From assembly GCF_014898095.1 (NCBI RefSeq), contig NZ_CP062946.1, positions 1,364,001-1,428,000 of the forward strand: DNA of 64,000 nt. Direction: 5' to 3'. Positions 26,760 through 37,186 of this stretch are shown piece by piece. Position 1 is the first letter of the stretch. Every line of letters begins with the position of its first letter. Below the pieces are notes generated by a model, which was given only the letters and a program-made list of their open reading frames with translations, did not search any database and was not told the origin of the DNA. Source of the stretch: Thalassotalea sp. LPB0316. Lineage in GTDB: Bacteria > Pseudomonadota > Gammaproteobacteria > Enterobacterales > Alteromonadaceae. Position numbers and translations under genes: made by a program.

Positions 26760-27891
26760 AGACATTCAACAGTCACAAGCTGATATCGACCGCCAATATA
26801 TGCAATTGGCGATTGATTTAGCCAAAAAAGGCCACTTCACAACATCACCGAATCCAAGGGTGGGCTGTGTCATCGTTAACCATGGTGAAATCGTTGGCCA
26901 AGGCTTTCACGAAAAAGCCGGCGAAGGTCACGCCGAAGTACACGCGTTAGACAGTGCCGGCGAGCAAGCAATTGGCGCAACCGCTTATGTAACACTTGAG
27001 CCGTGCAGCCACTATGGTCGAACGCCGCCATGTGCATTAGGTCTAGTGAATGCACAAGTAAAACGCGTCGTAGTGGCTATGGTTGATCCAAACCCTCAGG
27101 TTTCTGGTAATGGCATTAAGCTGCTTGAAGAGGCTGGTATTGAAGTAACGGTTGGCGTGTTAGAAGCTCAGGCAGAGGCTTTAAACCCAGGTTTTATAAA
27201 GTTAATGAGAACTGCAATGCCTTATGTGCGTTGTAAACTTGCAGCAAGCCTAGATGGTAAAACAGCAATGGCTAGTGGTGAGAGCAAGTGGATTACTGGT
27301 GAGCAGGCGCGTGAAGATGTGCAACGACTTCGAGCGCAAAGTTGCGCGGTGTTAACCTCTGCACAATCTGTACTCACCGATAACGCGAAAATGAATGTGC
27401 GTTGGCAGCAATTAGGCGATTTAAAAAACAGCTATCCAGAAGAGAAGCTAAGGCAACCGGTGAGAGTTGTGCTAGATAGCAAGAATCGCTTAACACCTGA
27501 TCTCGAGTTATTTTCAATCTCGTCAAAAATAATAATTGTTGGAACTGGCCTTGAAAACAAACATCAGTGGCCACATTTTGTCGAACATATCACGGTAAAA
27601 AGTGCATCAGGACAAATCGATTTAGCCGATTGTTTGCAACAATTAGCTAAGCGGGGCTTCAATGATATCCTAGTAGAATGTGGGGCGACCCTTGCAGGTG
27701 CGTTTATTGAGCAATCGTTAATCGATGAACTTATTTTATATCAAGCGCCTAAACTCATTGGCGGCGATGGTAAAAACCTGATTGAAATGCCATCGGTACA
27801 GCAACTAGCACAAGCCAAACAATTGGCCATAACGTCAATGACGATGGTCGGCAATGACATTAAAATCGTTGCCAAAATAACAGAGAGTTAA
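26749..27891 (+). CDS. ribD: Bifunctional riboflavin biosynthesis deaminase/reductase RibD
   Basis: A 380-residue enzyme for the second and third steps of riboflavin synthesis. The N-terminal deaminase has the zinc motif GHAEVHAL and [11 protein letters not shown]; the C-terminal reductase starts near residue 150 ([16 protein letters not shown]) and uses NADPH. Two adjacent ATG codons are possible starts. The gene overlaps nrdR and is four bases before ribE. Confidence 0.97.
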   Translation: MMTKDIQQSQADIDRQYMQLAIDLAKKGHFTTSPNPRVGCVIVNHGEIVGQGFHEKAGEGHAEVHALDSAGEQAIGATAYVTLEPCSHYGRTPPCALGLVNAQVKRVVVAMVDPNPQVSGNGIKLLEEAGIEVTVGVLEAQAEALNPGFIKLMRTAMPYVRCKLAASLDGKTAMASGESKWITGEQAREDVQRLRAQSCAVLTSAQSVLTDNAKMNVRWQQLGDLKNSYPEEKLRQPVRVVLDSKNRLTPDLELFSISSKIIIVGTGLENKHQWPHFVEHITVKSASGQIDLADCLQQLAKRGFNDILVECGATLAGAFIEQSLIDELILYQAPKLIGGDGKNLIEMPSVQQLAQAKQLAITSMTMVGNDIKIVAKITES

Positions 27892-27894
27892 ACT

Positions 27895-28557
27895 ATGTTT
27901 ACTGGAATTATTGAAGCGATAGGCACGGTAAAAGCCATTAATATCTCGTCAATGGGAGCGCGCATTACACTTGAGGTTGGCTCGCTTGACATGAGTGATG
28001 TAAAACTTGGTGACTCCATCGCTACTAATGGTATTTGCTTAACGGTTGTTGATTTTGATAACAAACACTTTAGCGCCGATGTTTCTAATGAAACGCTAAA
28101 GCGCACTGGCTTTGCCAACTATAGCGTAGGCCAACGTGTTAACCTTGAAAAAGCGATGTTACCAACCACGCGATTTGGCGGTCATATAGTATCTGGCCAT
28201 GTTGATGCGGTGGTTGAAATCGCTCAGATAAACGATAATGGCAATGCCAAAGATTACTGGCTTGCCATGCCGAGTGATATCGCACCTTATATTGCTGAAA
28301 AAGGCTCTATCACGGTTGATGGCGTCAGCTTAACGGTCAATAGTTTAACCGAAGATCAATTTCGTTTGACGATAGTGCCTCATACCGCTGAGCAAACCAT
28401 CATGCCGAGCTATAGCAGTGGTACAAAAGTAAATATCGAAGTCGATGTAATGGCTCGTTATATCGAACGATTATTAATGAAAAAAGACAACAAGCACCAC
28501 GATGCGTCAAGCAACGTGACCGAAGAATTACTAGCGCGTAGCGGGTTTATCAAATAA
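27895..28557 (+). CDS. ribE: Riboflavin synthase alpha subunit
   Basis: A 220-residue enzyme that dismutates two lumazine molecules to riboflavin. It has the N-terminal [10 protein letters not shown] and two homologous barrel repeats, each with a SxxxNGICLTV or [10 protein letters not shown] motif and [10 protein letters not shown]. It follows ribD closely and precedes ribBA by 11 bases. Its lumazine substrate is made by RibH, which is not encoded in this window. Confidence 0.97.
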   Translation: MFTGIIEAIGTVKAINISSMGARITLEVGSLDMSDVKLGDSIATNGICLTVVDFDNKHFSADVSNETLKRTGFANYSVGQRVNLEKAMLPTTRFGGHIVSGHVDAVVEIAQINDNGNAKDYWLAMPSDIAPYIAEKGSITVDGVSLTVNSLTEDQFRLTIVPHTAEQTIMPSYSSGTKVNIEVDVMARYIERLLMKKDNKHHDASSNVTEELLARSGFIK

Positions 28558-28568
28558 AAGAGGTTGCC

Positions 28569-29678
28569 ATGCAATTAAATACCCCACAGGAAATTATTGA
28601 AGATATCGCTCAAGGAAAGATGGTCATCTTAATGGATGACGAAGATCGTGAAAATGAAGGCGACTTTATTATGGCGGCTGAACTGGTAACGCCAGAAGCG
28701 ATTAACTTTATGGCGACACATGGCCGTGGCTTGATTTGTATGCCAATGTCAAAAGAGCGTTGTCAGAAATTGAAATTGCCATTAATGGTGGAAAAAAATG
28801 ACGCGCAATTCACCACCAACTTTACGGTATCAATTGAAGCAGCAGAGGGCGTAACTACGGGGATTTCTGCGGCAGATCGCGCGACAACAATTTTAGCTGC
28901 CGTTGATAAAAATGCCGATGAGCATTCAATTGTTCAACCAGGTCATATCTTTCCGTTAATCGCTAAAGATGGCGGCGTATTAAATCGCGCGGGCCACACG
29001 GAAGCCGGTGTTGATTTAGCACGTTTAGCTGGTTTAGAGCCAGCGGCAGTCATCGTTGAAATCCTCAATGAAGACGGCACAATGGCGCGTCGTCCTGATT
29101 TAGAAGTTATCGCGCAAAAGCACGGTGTCAAAATGGGCACAATTGCTGATTTAATCGAATATCGCAATGCTAATGAAACTACGATTGAACGCGTTTCATC
29201 GTGCAAATTACCAACGGCTTTTGGCGAATTTGATTTAACAGTGTTTAAAGACACCATTGATGGGCAAGCACACTTTGCCCTAACTAAAGGCGATATTGAT
29301 CCTGAAGCGCCTACTTTAGTGCGTGTGCATTTAGAAAACACCTTTAGAGACTTATTGTTTAGTCAGCGCGACAGCGTTAACAAGTGGCCGATTGGCAATG
29401 CTTTAGAGCGTATTGCCAAAGAGGGCGGGGTATTAGTATTACTGGGTAAACACGAATCACCTCAATCACTTATCGAGCAGGTACAAAAGTACGCTAAACA
29501 AGATAATGGTGAAACCGTTAAAGAAGTAAAGCGTCACGTAGGCTCTCGCAACGTTGGTGTTGGCTCGCAAATTTTAGCTAATTTGGGTGTCCGTAAAATG
29601 CGCTTGCTAAGTTCGCAGACGAAATACCATTCTCTTTCTGGTTTTGGTCTGGAAGTTGTTGAGTATATTGCTGAATAA
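28569..29678 (+). CDS. ribBA: 3,4-dihydroxy-2-butanone-4-phosphate synthase fused to a degenerate GTP cyclohydrolase II domain (RibBX type)
   Basis: A 369-residue fusion. Residues 1-200 are an intact RibB domain with [11 protein letters not shown] and [13 protein letters not shown]. Residues about 205-369 are homologous to GTP cyclohydrolase II, but the zinc-cysteine motif (C-x10-CDC in active enzymes) is replaced by [21 protein letters not shown], which has no cysteine, and the GQEGRGIGL motif is also lost. So only the RibB activity is expected; another RibA must exist. Such RibBX hybrids are known in gammaproteobacteria. The usual next gene ribH is absent; a strong terminator follows. Confidence 0.93.
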   Translation: MQLNTPQEIIEDIAQGKMVILMDDEDRENEGDFIMAAELVTPEAINFMATHGRGLICMPMSKERCQKLKLPLMVEKNDAQFTTNFTVSIEAAEGVTTGISAADRATTILAAVDKNADEHSIVQPGHIFPLIAKDGGVLNRAGHTEAGVDLARLAGLEPAAVIVEILNEDGTMARRPDLEVIAQKHGVKMGTIADLIEYRNANETTIERVSSCKLPTAFGEFDLTVFKDTIDGQAHFALTKGDIDPEAPTLVRVHLENTFRDLLFSQRDSVNKWPIGNALERIAKEGGVLVLLGKHESPQSLIEQVQKYAKQDNGETVKEVKRHVGSRNVGVGSQILANLGVRKMRLLSSQTKYHSLSGFGLEVVEYIAE

Positions 29679-29700
29679 ACGAACTGTTAAGAGATAATAT

Positions 29701-29740
29701 GCGGGGTCAGGATGAATATATGCTGACCCCGCTTTTTTTT
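29701..29740 (+). terminator. Rho-independent terminator built from a GGGGTCAG palindrome
   Basis: Stem GCGGGGTCAG/CTGACCCCGC followed by eight T, 22 bases after ribBA. The arms share the GGGGTCAG core of the palindromes at 6173 and 19061, so a repeat family member serves as the operon terminator here. Confidence 0.88.
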
Positions 29741-29906
29741 GCTTAAAAATTATTAGACGGATTACTTATAACAAAAGTCAAAATAATGTTATTGATTTAC
29801 GGTGGAATATTTATATTTGCTGACTAATTGGTTACTATGTGGTCATACCTCCAATAAGGAGGAATCAATAATAATTATAACAGCAGTGTGTTAAAAGGCG
29901 TTCTCT

Positions 29907-31934
29907 ATGAAGTTCAAAGTTGCCCATAAAATCATTATCGGCTTCTCAATTATTTTGCTACTGACTTTATTAGCCAGTGTCTTGTATTTGAGGATTTTAT
30001 CTAATGTCGAGCAGGCGACTAGCCAAATAGAAGGCTCGGCAATTCCCATTCAAAAAACGAGTAGCGATATTCAAATCCAACTACTCAAGCAAGCAAAACA
30101 GGCAAGTTTATTGCCTTATGCAAGGAATAAGCAATCACTTGAGGAGACCTATAACGTTTTCGCTCAACAAGAAGCAGAACTAAACAAGTTAGAAAAGACC
30201 TTGAATCAGTTGCTCAGTGCCAACCAAATGGGCGCTGACATTAAAGTTTTTAAAGGTCAGTACGACGAGTTTGTTTCCTCAGTTGAAACGATGAAAAACT
30301 ATCGCGCTGCAGTTTTACAAGCCAACGATGATTTAATCGCTTATGAACAACAACTCGCTGCCCATCTAGATGAAGCAGGTGCAATCTTAATTGATTTAAC
30401 TTACTTAGAAGATTCCGAGCGACAAAGAGATATTGATCGCATTGCTGGTGCCGCGGGACAAATAGAAGGTTATTTATTCAATTTGATTGACTCGACCAAG
30501 GTGGTGATCAATTTAACCGATGTCCAAGAAGTACAAAATTCACAAGATGTGATTAATACCGCGATTGATAACCTTGATCGGTTAATTGAATTTCTTACCC
30601 GCTTGGGAGAAAGCTACGATACTGATGGTTTAATCGAACAGTTTGTCGATGAATATCAAAAGTCGAAAATGCTACTGAATAACGATCAAAATATTTTTAA
30701 AATTAAACTCCAGCAACTAAATAATATCGCTAGTTTAGAGGACAGCTTACTAGCCTCTGAGCAGGTTTCACAGCAAGCGATAGCGACTATTGATAATTTG
30801 TTAGCTAAGGTAAATAGCAACCTCGCAAGGGTGCAAAAAGAATTATCTGACAACGTTGCTCAAGGTGAAACTAATACCGTTTTAATTCTCGTTTTAGTGT
30901 TAGGTATTGGTAGTGGTATTGCCTTTGCCACGATCCGCACCATGATTGAACCACTTACCCGTATCAACAAAGTGCTCAATGCCGTAAGTCAAGGCGATTT
31001 GACTCGCAGATTACGTGACGATTCTGATGACGAGTATGGCCAACTGTCTAAAAACATTAATAACGTCGTTAGCTATCTCAAAGATCTGATTGCCGAAATC
31101 AGTAATAACTCTCATCAATTAAACAGTGCGGCGTCACAATCTAGCCAAGAGATTAAAGAAGTCACTCAGGCGCTTGGTGAGCAAAAATCGACGGTAGAAC
31201 AGGTTACCAATATCACTGCTGAGCTCAGTGACAGCGCTGATGTAGTTTTAGAGAAAAGTAGTGATGCAGAAAGTCAGATGGCTGAAGCACTCAATCAAAG
31301 TGATCAGCTTAAAGGTATGGCGCAAAGTACCAACGATAGGGTTCATTCATTGGCCGCTATGCTTGAGGCAACGTCAAATTTAATGGCGAAATTACACAAA
31401 GAATCAACCAATATTGGCGGTATTTTAGAAACTATTCAAAGCATTGCTGATCAAACTAATTTATTAGCTTTGAACGCAGCGATAGAAGCTGCTCGTGCGG
31501 GTGAAGCAGGTAGAGGCTTTGCTGTTGTTGCTGATGAAGTGAGAATGTTGGCCAGCAGAACGCAAGAATCGACGGCAGAAATCAACTCGATGATCGGCTC
31601 GTTACAGCAACAAACATCACAAGTAGTCAATGAGATTGATCTTGGTCGTAATGAGGCAAGTGATTGTCAGCAAGACACTCAGCAATTGCTACAAACCTTA
31701 TTGTTGATCAATCAGGCAATTGAGCAAATGCATAAGATGAGCTCAGATATTGCCGATTCTGCGCGATTACAGAATCGTTTGAGTAACGACATTAATTCAA
31801 GTATTCATGAAGTGATGGAACAAAGTAGTTTGACGAGCGAAAAATCATCATCGACGTTAAGTTATTCACAAAAGGTTGCCGATCTTGCTGTTAAGTTAGA
31901 TAGCAGTGTGGATAAGTTCAAAACAGAGCTATGA
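29907..31934 (+). CDS. Methyl-accepting chemotaxis protein
   Basis: A 675-residue chemoreceptor. Transmembrane helices at about 9-29 and 324-344 enclose a mostly helical periplasmic sensor of about 295 residues, the long helical-bundle type. HAMP follows (about 345-397) and the cytoplasmic signalling coil has the conserved tip [20 protein letters not shown] and the [12 protein letters not shown] segment. No C-terminal CheR-binding pentapeptide is present. The ligand is unknown. It lies where ribH-nusB stand in related genomes, so it looks inserted into that region. Confidence 0.94.
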   Translation: MKFKVAHKIIIGFSIILLLTLLASVLYLRILSNVEQATSQIEGSAIPIQKTSSDIQIQLLKQAKQASLLPYARNKQSLEETYNVFAQQEAELNKLEKTLNQLLSANQMGADIKVFKGQYDEFVSSVETMKNYRAAVLQANDDLIAYEQQLAAHLDEAGAILIDLTYLEDSERQRDIDRIAGAAGQIEGYLFNLIDSTKVVINLTDVQEVQNSQDVINTAIDNLDRLIEFLTRLGESYDTDGLIEQFVDEYQKSKMLLNNDQNIFKIKLQQLNNIASLEDSLLASEQVSQQAIATIDNLLAKVNSNLARVQKELSDNVAQGETNTVLILVLVLGIGSGIAFATIRTMIEPLTRINKVLNAVSQGDLTRRLRDDSDDEYGQLSKNINNVVSYLKDLIAEISNNSHQLNSAASQSSQEIKEVTQALGEQKSTVEQVTNITAELSDSADVVLEKSSDAESQMAEALNQSDQLKGMAQSTNDRVHSLAAMLEATSNLMAKLHKESTNIGGILETIQSIADQTNLLALNAAIEAARAGEAGRGFAVVADEVRMLASRTQESTAEINSMIGSLQQQTSQVVNEIDLGRNEASDCQQDTQQLLQTLLLINQAIEQMHKMSSDIADSARLQNRLSNDINSSIHEVMEQSSLTSEKSSSTLSYSQKVADLAVKLDSSVDKFKTEL

Positions 31935-31957
31935 TAATATTTAAGTAAAAAGTTCAT

Positions 31958-31989
31958 AAAAAAATGCCAATCGATTGATTGGCATTTTT
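31958..31989. terminator. Bidirectional rho-independent terminator
   Basis: AAAAATGCCAATC/GATTGGCATTTTT hairpin with A and T runs on both sides, between the chemoreceptor gene and the convergent PEP-CTERM gene. Confidence 0.9.
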
Positions 31990-32014
31990 GTTTTAAGATT
32001 CTTAAAATCGTGTA

Positions 32015-32962
32015 TTAAGAGCGTTTAATTCGTCTTAAAGTCATCATGAGTAAGCCTGATGACAAAATTAATAATGATGATGGTTCAGGCACTGATGTTG
32101 TTTCTGCTGCAGGAGGATCATGCGCCCAGATACTGAAGTGAGAAACCGCATTGTAATCCCAAGTACCTTCGAAGTTGTAGGCAGTATCACCTAAACTGAT
32201 ATCTAAGCCACCGTCGATAAGATCATAAAAATTGAAGTCATAAATCGCCCAGCCAGAGGTGTCTTCACCACTCTTAGGGTTTGGTCCTTTGATTACGAAC
32301 GCTAAATGGTCAAACACCGTAGGTCTGCCCAAGGCGTTAGTAGCAGCGGGGATAGCTGCTGGATCAACTGATAAACTCCAATTGCCGTTATTATTTCCAG
32401 ACAAGACAAAGTTGATTACTTGTGAGAGATTAAAACCGTTGATGTACTCGTACTCAAAAGTAGCGCCATCGTCGTAATCACCAATACCGCCAAGTCTTAT
32501 CCAACCTGGATCATCGGCTGTGCCATCGTTATTTAAGTCAACCAGACTGTCGTTTGGATGATCTAAGAAGAAGCTACCACCAATATAATTACCGTCTTTA
32601 TTGGCTTCTTGGTTAAGCAAGCCTTCACCTAGTGCGCCGTTATTATTGGCTAATGTATCTGTGCTCGGATCATAATCTTTATTAAGATTACCCCAGTCGT
32701 TATGAGGGCTAGTGATGTAACCTAAACATTTAGTAGCATGTAGAGCATCATCAGTCGCTGGGTCATTATCTGTTGTAAAAACAGTATCGCCGGTATTACC
32801 GCCACCTAAGTTCTCAACAATCTGAGTAATTTGCACTGAAGAGGTTGAGCAATTGCCATTTGAGGTGACGTTATTTGTGTCGGTTAAAGTTATTACACTG
32901 GCATTGGTACCAAATGCAAAAGTTAAGGCTACTAGTGATAGTTTAGGTAATATGTGTTTCAT
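32015..32962 (-). CDS. Secreted protein with PEP-CTERM sorting signal
   Basis: A 315-residue exported protein. The ATG at 32962 (TGGAAT site upstream) starts a signal peptide (to about residue 22, FGTNAS). The mature part is Asp/Asn/Gly-rich and predicted beta-rich, with two early cysteines, no recognised enzyme motif and several DxNxDGxADD-like stretches. The C-terminus has VPEPSS, a hydrophobic helix and RRIKRS, the full PEP-CTERM signal recognised by exosortase. It is therefore processed and anchored or released through an exosortase system, whose genes are not in this window. Function unknown. Confidence 0.88.
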   Translation of the reverse strand: MKHILPKLSLVALTFAFGTNASVITLTDTNNVTSNGNCSTSSVQITQIVENLGGGNTGDTVFTTDNDPATDDALHATKCLGYITSPHNDWGNLNKDYDPSTDTLANNNGALGEGLLNQEANKDGNYIGGSFFLDHPNDSLVDLNNDGTADDPGWIRLGGIGDYDDGATFEYEYINGFNLSQVINFVLSGNNNGNWSLSVDPAAIPAATNALGRPTVFDHLAFVIKGPNPKSGEDTSGWAIYDFNFYDLIDGGLDISLGDTAYNFEGTWDYNAVSHFSIWAHDPPAAETTSVPEPSSLLILSSGLLMMTLRRIKRS

Positions 32963-33140
32963 CACGATTCCAGAAGCTAAATTTAAGACATATCCATTTG
33001 CTGTTTGTTAAGCAAAAATTAAGCCAAAAGTATAACCTGTTGTTTTGGTTGATTTTAATTTTTATTCTTAAAAAGAGCTGTTAAACAATTAGACACTTAG
33101 CTGCTAAAGTTAAGCTAAGTGCCTTATAATATGGGAGGAG

Positions 33141-35006
33141 TTAAAGCGTGAGAAATCGTTTTACTTTTTCTAAAATGCCCTCTGCATCCAAGCCTAGTTC
33201 TTGATGGATTTCAGCCTGAGTGCCGTGCTTAATAAATTGATCAGGCAAGCCAATGTTTAAAATCTTGACACTTATGCTTTGACTCAAGATAAATTCATTA
33301 ACGGCTGAACCTGCACCACCAGCAATAGCGTTGTCTTCAATTGTCACTAAAGTCGAGTGATTTTTAGCCAACTCAACCAATAACGACTCATCGAGAGGTT
33401 TAACAAAGCGCATATCAACTAAGGTTGCATTGAGCTTTTCAGCAGCCTTTTCAGCTTCACCTAGGGTAGTACCAAAATTTAAAATAGCGATATTTTCGCC
33501 TGTTGCTTTAACAACGCCTTTGCCCACTTCAATTGTTTCATTAATAGCTGGAAGCTGAGCGCCTGTGCCGCTGCCACGAGGATAGCGAACGGCGGCAGGT
33601 TGGTTAAGTTGGTAACCCGTTGTTAGCATCAGTTGACATTCGCGTTCATCGCTTGGTGTCATAATGGTAATATTTGGAATGCAGCGTAAGAAGCTCAAAT
33701 CAAAAGCGCCTTGGTGGGTTGGCCCATCAGCGCCGACAATACCTGCGCGGTCGATAGCAAATAGCACTGGCAAGTTTTGGATCGCAACATCGTGAATAAA
33801 CTGATCGTAGCCGCGTTGTAAAAAGCTTGAGTAAATCGCGACAACTGGTTTTTTGCCGCCAATTGCTAAACCTGCGGCATAAGTAACTGCGTGTTGCTCG
33901 GCAATCGCGACATCGAAGTACTGCTCAGGGAAACGCTGAGAAAATTCAACCATGCCAGAACCTTCGCGCATTGCCGGTGTTATTGCCATTAAATCGCTAT
34001 CATGCTCTGCCGTGCGGCATAACCAATCGCCAAAAATTGCGGAGTAGGTCGGTAAACTCGGCGCCGATTTAGGTAAATTAGTTTCTTCAGGATTGAACTT
34101 AGGTACCGCGTGATACTTGATCGGATCATTTTCTGCTTGTTGGTAGCCTTTACCTTTTTTGGTGGCAATATGCAGAATTTGTGGCCCTTTGAGGTTTTTC
34201 ATATTGCTAATGGTATCAACGAGCCCATTAACGTCATGACCGTCAATAGGTCCTATGTAGTTAAAGCCAAGCTCCTCGAAAAACGTACTTGGTACGACCA
34301 TACCTTTTAAATGCTCTTCAGCGCGGCTAGCGAGCTCTTTAATCGGGGGTAAGTTCTGTAAGATTTTTTTCGAGCCTTCGCGAATACCGGTATAAAAACT
34401 ACCTGAAAGTAACTTTGCTAAGTGATTATTAAGCGCACCGACATTTTCTGAAATCGACATTTCGTTATCATTTAGAATAACTAGCATGTCTTTATTGATA
34501 TCACCTGCGTGGTTTAACGCTTCAAATGCCATACCGGCAGTCATAGCACCATCACCAATCACGGCAACCACTTTTCGGTTTTTTCCTTCTTTTTCGGCAG
34601 CGACAGCTAAACCTAAAGCGGCCGAGATTGAAGTTGAGGAATGACCAACGCTTAACACGTCATATTCACTCTCTTCACGCCACGGAAATGGGTGCAAGCC
34701 GTCTTTTTGACGAATCGTGTGCAGTTGATCGCGACGACCTGTTAAAATTTTATGTGGATAAGCTTGATGGCCAACATCCCAAATCAGGTGGTCAAACGGT
34801 GTGTTGTATACGTAGTGAAGCGCAACCGTTAATTCAATGGTGCCCAATCCCGACGCGAAATGACCACTACTTCTACTAACTGAATTTAATAAAAAGCGGC
34901 GTAATTCCTCGCTCGCAGCAGGCAGTTGCTCTTGCGATAACGTTCTCAAATCATCAGGAGTATTGATGTTCGCTAAGATGGGATAATCAGATAAATTAGT
35001 CGTCAT
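33141..35006 (-). CDS. dxs: 1-deoxy-D-xylulose-5-phosphate synthase
   Basis: A 621-residue thiamine-diphosphate enzyme joining pyruvate and glyceraldehyde 3-phosphate, the first step of the MEP isoprenoid pathway. The thiamine-binding [18 protein letters not shown] and the transketolase domain with [14 protein letters not shown] and [18 protein letters not shown] are visible. It is the last gene of xseB-ispA-dxs, 23 bases after ispA. The operon order is standard for gammaproteobacteria. Confidence 0.98.
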   Translation of the reverse strand: MTTNLSDYPILANINTPDDLRTLSQEQLPAASEELRRFLLNSVSRSSGHFASGLGTIELTVALHYVYNTPFDHLIWDVGHQAYPHKILTGRRDQLHTIRQKDGLHPFPWREESEYDVLSVGHSSTSISAALGLAVAAEKEGKNRKVVAVIGDGAMTAGMAFEALNHAGDINKDMLVILNDNEMSISENVGALNNHLAKLLSGSFYTGIREGSKKILQNLPPIKELASRAEEHLKGMVVPSTFFEELGFNYIGPIDGHDVNGLVDTISNMKNLKGPQILHIATKKGKGYQQAENDPIKYHAVPKFNPEETNLPKSAPSLPTYSAIFGDWLCRTAEHDSDLMAITPAMREGSGMVEFSQRFPEQYFDVAIAEQHAVTYAAGLAIGGKKPVVAIYSSFLQRGYDQFIHDVAIQNLPVLFAIDRAGIVGADGPTHQGAFDLSFLRCIPNITIMTPSDERECQLMLTTGYQLNQPAAVRYPRGSGTGAQLPAINETIEVGKGVVKATGENIAILNFGTTLGEAEKAAEKLNATLVDMRFVKPLDESLLVELAKNHSTLVTIEDNAIAGGAGSAVNEFILSQSISVKILNIGLPDQFIKHGTQAEIHQELGLDAEGILEKVKRFLTL

Positions 35007-35029
35007 AAATTACTTTTTATTCATTCGAA

Positions 35030-35920
35030 TTAGTGCGTTCTGCTAACGATAAAGTGAGCAAAGGCTTTTAAATTTTGCATATTGTACGGCAAAGCGTCTA
35101 ATGCTTGAAGTGCTTGTTGTAATAAGTCTTGTGCTTTGGCTTGGGCGCCGTCTAAGCCGAGTAAGCTCGGGTAGGTTGACTTGTTCGCTGCAAGATCGGA
35201 ACCGGCTGGTTTACCAAGTTCTTCTTGGCTAGAAGTAATATCGATAATATCGTCTTGTACTTGATACGCAAGGCCTACACACTCAGCAAATGTTGCGAGA
35301 TATTTTTTATGCTCTAGTGTGATATTCGGTGCGATTAGCGCAGGCATAATTACCGAGGCTTTTAACAATGCACCCGTTTTTAATTGATGGAGATGTTCGA
35401 GCTCGGTTAGCGATATCGATTGATCGGTAGCGGATAAATCAAGTGCTTGCCCACCACACATGCCTTGGTAGCCCGATGCGCTGACAAGCTGCTGAATTAA
35501 TTGAAGCTGAGCGGGTTTTGTTCGCTCGCTAAACGGGTGGTTAACGAGGATATCAAAAGCTAGCGTTTGCAGTGCATCGCCAGCTAAGATCGCGGTCGCT
35601 TCATCAAAAGCTTTATGACAAGTTGGTTGGCCGCGGCGGAGATCGTCGTCATCCATTGCGGGTAAATCGTCATGAATGAGTGAATATGCATGAATACATT
35701 CAAGTGCACCAGCGATGCCGTCAAGATCATCCAGTGAGACATCAAGCGTTGTTCCCGTGGTGTATACCAAATAAGGGCGCATGCGTTTACCACCTAGTAA
35801 TAGGCCGTAGTGCATCGCATCGAGTAATTTTTTATCGTTTGGTGCGATCGCAGAAATTTTATCTTTAAGAAATTGATTGATGCGATCTTGGTAATATTCA
35901 AGCTCGGGTAATGGTGTCAC
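35030..35920 (-). CDS. ispA: Farnesyl diphosphate synthase
   Basis: A 296-residue trans-prenyltransferase. The first aspartate-rich motif DDLPAMDDDDLRRGQ and the second DDIID (before ITSSQEELGKPAGSD) are present, and GGKRMRPYL is the substrate-binding segment. It condenses IPP and DMAPP to FPP. The start is GTG and overlaps the stop of xseB by one base, which implies coupling. Confidence 0.97.
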   Translation of the reverse strand: MTPLPELEYYQDRINQFLKDKISAIAPNDKKLLDAMHYGLLLGGKRMRPYLVYTTGTTLDVSLDDLDGIAGALECIHAYSLIHDDLPAMDDDDLRRGQPTCHKAFDEATAILAGDALQTLAFDILVNHPFSERTKPAQLQLIQQLVSASGYQGMCGGQALDLSATDQSISLTELEHLHQLKTGALLKASVIMPALIAPNITLEHKKYLATFAECVGLAYQVQDDIIDITSSQEELGKPAGSDLAANKSTYPSLLGLDGAQAKAQDLLQQALQALDALPYNMQNLKAFAHFIVSRTH

Positions 35921-36165
35921 TAGTGTTCACTCGGCTGAAAATCAAAGGGGACTGGTTGTTGATCGTGCTCTTGAATAAGCGCGTTGATTTTGTGCTCGGC
36001 GGCTGACAGTTTTTGTTGGCTAGTTTTACTCAGCTTTAATCCGCGCTCGAACAATGCCATTGACGTTTCTAAGTCCAATTCACCTGTTTCTAGCTGTTCA
36101 ACGATATCATTGAGTTCGCTAATTGACTCTTCAAAACTTAAATTTTCAATTTTCTTTTTTGCCAT
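35920..36165 (-). CDS. xseB: Exodeoxyribonuclease VII small subunit
   Basis: An 81-residue helical protein with the family patterns LSFEESISELNDIVEQLE and GELDLETSMALFERGLKLS. It pairs with XseA to degrade single-stranded DNA. First gene of xseB-ispA-dxs, divergent from pomA across 243 bases that must contain both promoters. Confidence 0.96.
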   Translation of the reverse strand: MAKKKIENLSFEESISELNDIVEQLETGELDLETSMALFERGLKLSKTSQQKLSAAEHKINALIQEHDQQPVPFDFQPSEH

Positions 36166-36408
36166 GTCGCTGTGTCATCGTATTTTCACTGGCGCAAAGT
36201 TACCCTACATAAGGGGTGAGGTCAAATATCTGTGTGGCAAATTAACGTATTGTTGACTAGTTTTAAGGTAAGGAAAAAATCTCAGATTTTGGTTAAGTTA
36301 CTGACATATTGGACGATAATTTAATTAATGATTTTTCTAACAAACATTCATGATGTATTATCAGCGTAATAACAAGATAAAAAATCTAAATACGTTTAGG
36401 AGGCTTTC

Positions 36409-37173
36409 GTGGATTTAGCTACGGTTCTGGGGATGTTGGGCGCAATTGGTTTCATAGTGATGGCTATGATTCTCGGTGGCGACATCAGTATGTTTATTGA
36501 TACCCAGTCAATCTTAATTGTATTTTGTGGTTCAATTTTCGTTGTTTTATCTAACTATAATCTCGGTCAGTTTTTCGGTATCGGCAAAATCATGGGCAAG
36601 GCGTTCATGTTTAAAATTGAAAGCCCTGAAGAGCTGATTGAAAAATCAGTTGAAATGGCAGATGCCGCGCGTAAAGGGGGCTTCTTAGCACTCGAAGAGG
36701 CAGAAATAACCAACGGCTTTATGCAAAAGGGCGTCGATATGTTGGTTGACGGCCATGATGCTGACGTGGTTCGCGCCACCATGCAAAAAGATATTACCTT
36801 AACCTCGGATCGTCATGAAACAGGGGTTGGGATGATGAAAGCATTGGCTGAAGTTGCACCGGCAATGGGGATGATAGGTACTTTAATCGGCTTGGTTGCA
36901 ATGTTATCTAATATGGATGATCCGAAAGCGATTGGTCCAGCGATGGCGGTAGCACTATTAACAACTTTATACGGTGCTTTCCTTGCTAACGTTATTGCCA
37001 TTCCTATCGCTAATAAACTTTCGCTTCGTTTAGCCGAAGAAAAACTAAACCAAGAATTAGTACTTGATGCTGTATTAGGGATTCAAGACGGACAAAACCC
37101 ACGCGTAATAGAAAATCTATTGAAGAATTACCTTGCTGAGAGTAAGCGTAAAATAGATACCACAGAAGAGTAG
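36409..37173 (+). CDS. pomA: Sodium-driven flagellar stator subunit PomA
   Basis: A 254-residue MotA/TolQ-family membrane protein with four helices. Its N-terminus, the ADAARKGGFLALEE segment and the APAMGMIGTLIGLVAMLSNMDDPKAIGPAMAVALLTT region closely match Vibrio PomA, pointing to Na+ rather than H+. The cytoplasmic loop carries the charged residues that contact FliG. The start is GTG with a GGAGG site. pomB follows 13 bases later. Confidence 0.95.
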   Translation: MDLATVLGMLGAIGFIVMAMILGGDISMFIDTQSILIVFCGSIFVVLSNYNLGQFFGIGKIMGKAFMFKIESPEELIEKSVEMADAARKGGFLALEEAEITNGFMQKGVDMLVDGHDADVVRATMQKDITLTSDRHETGVGMMKALAEVAPAMGMIGTLIGLVAMLSNMDDPKAIGPAMAVALLTTLYGAFLANVIAIPIANKLSLRLAEEKLNQELVLDAVLGIQDGQNPRVIENLLKNYLAESKRKIDTTEE

Positions 37174-37186
37174 CGGAGGCGTATTT

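Noticed and set aside
28480..28570. FMN riboswitch before ribBA
   Set aside because: Only 11 bases separate ribE from ribBA, and the FMN aptamer sequence was not seen there or upstream of ribD.
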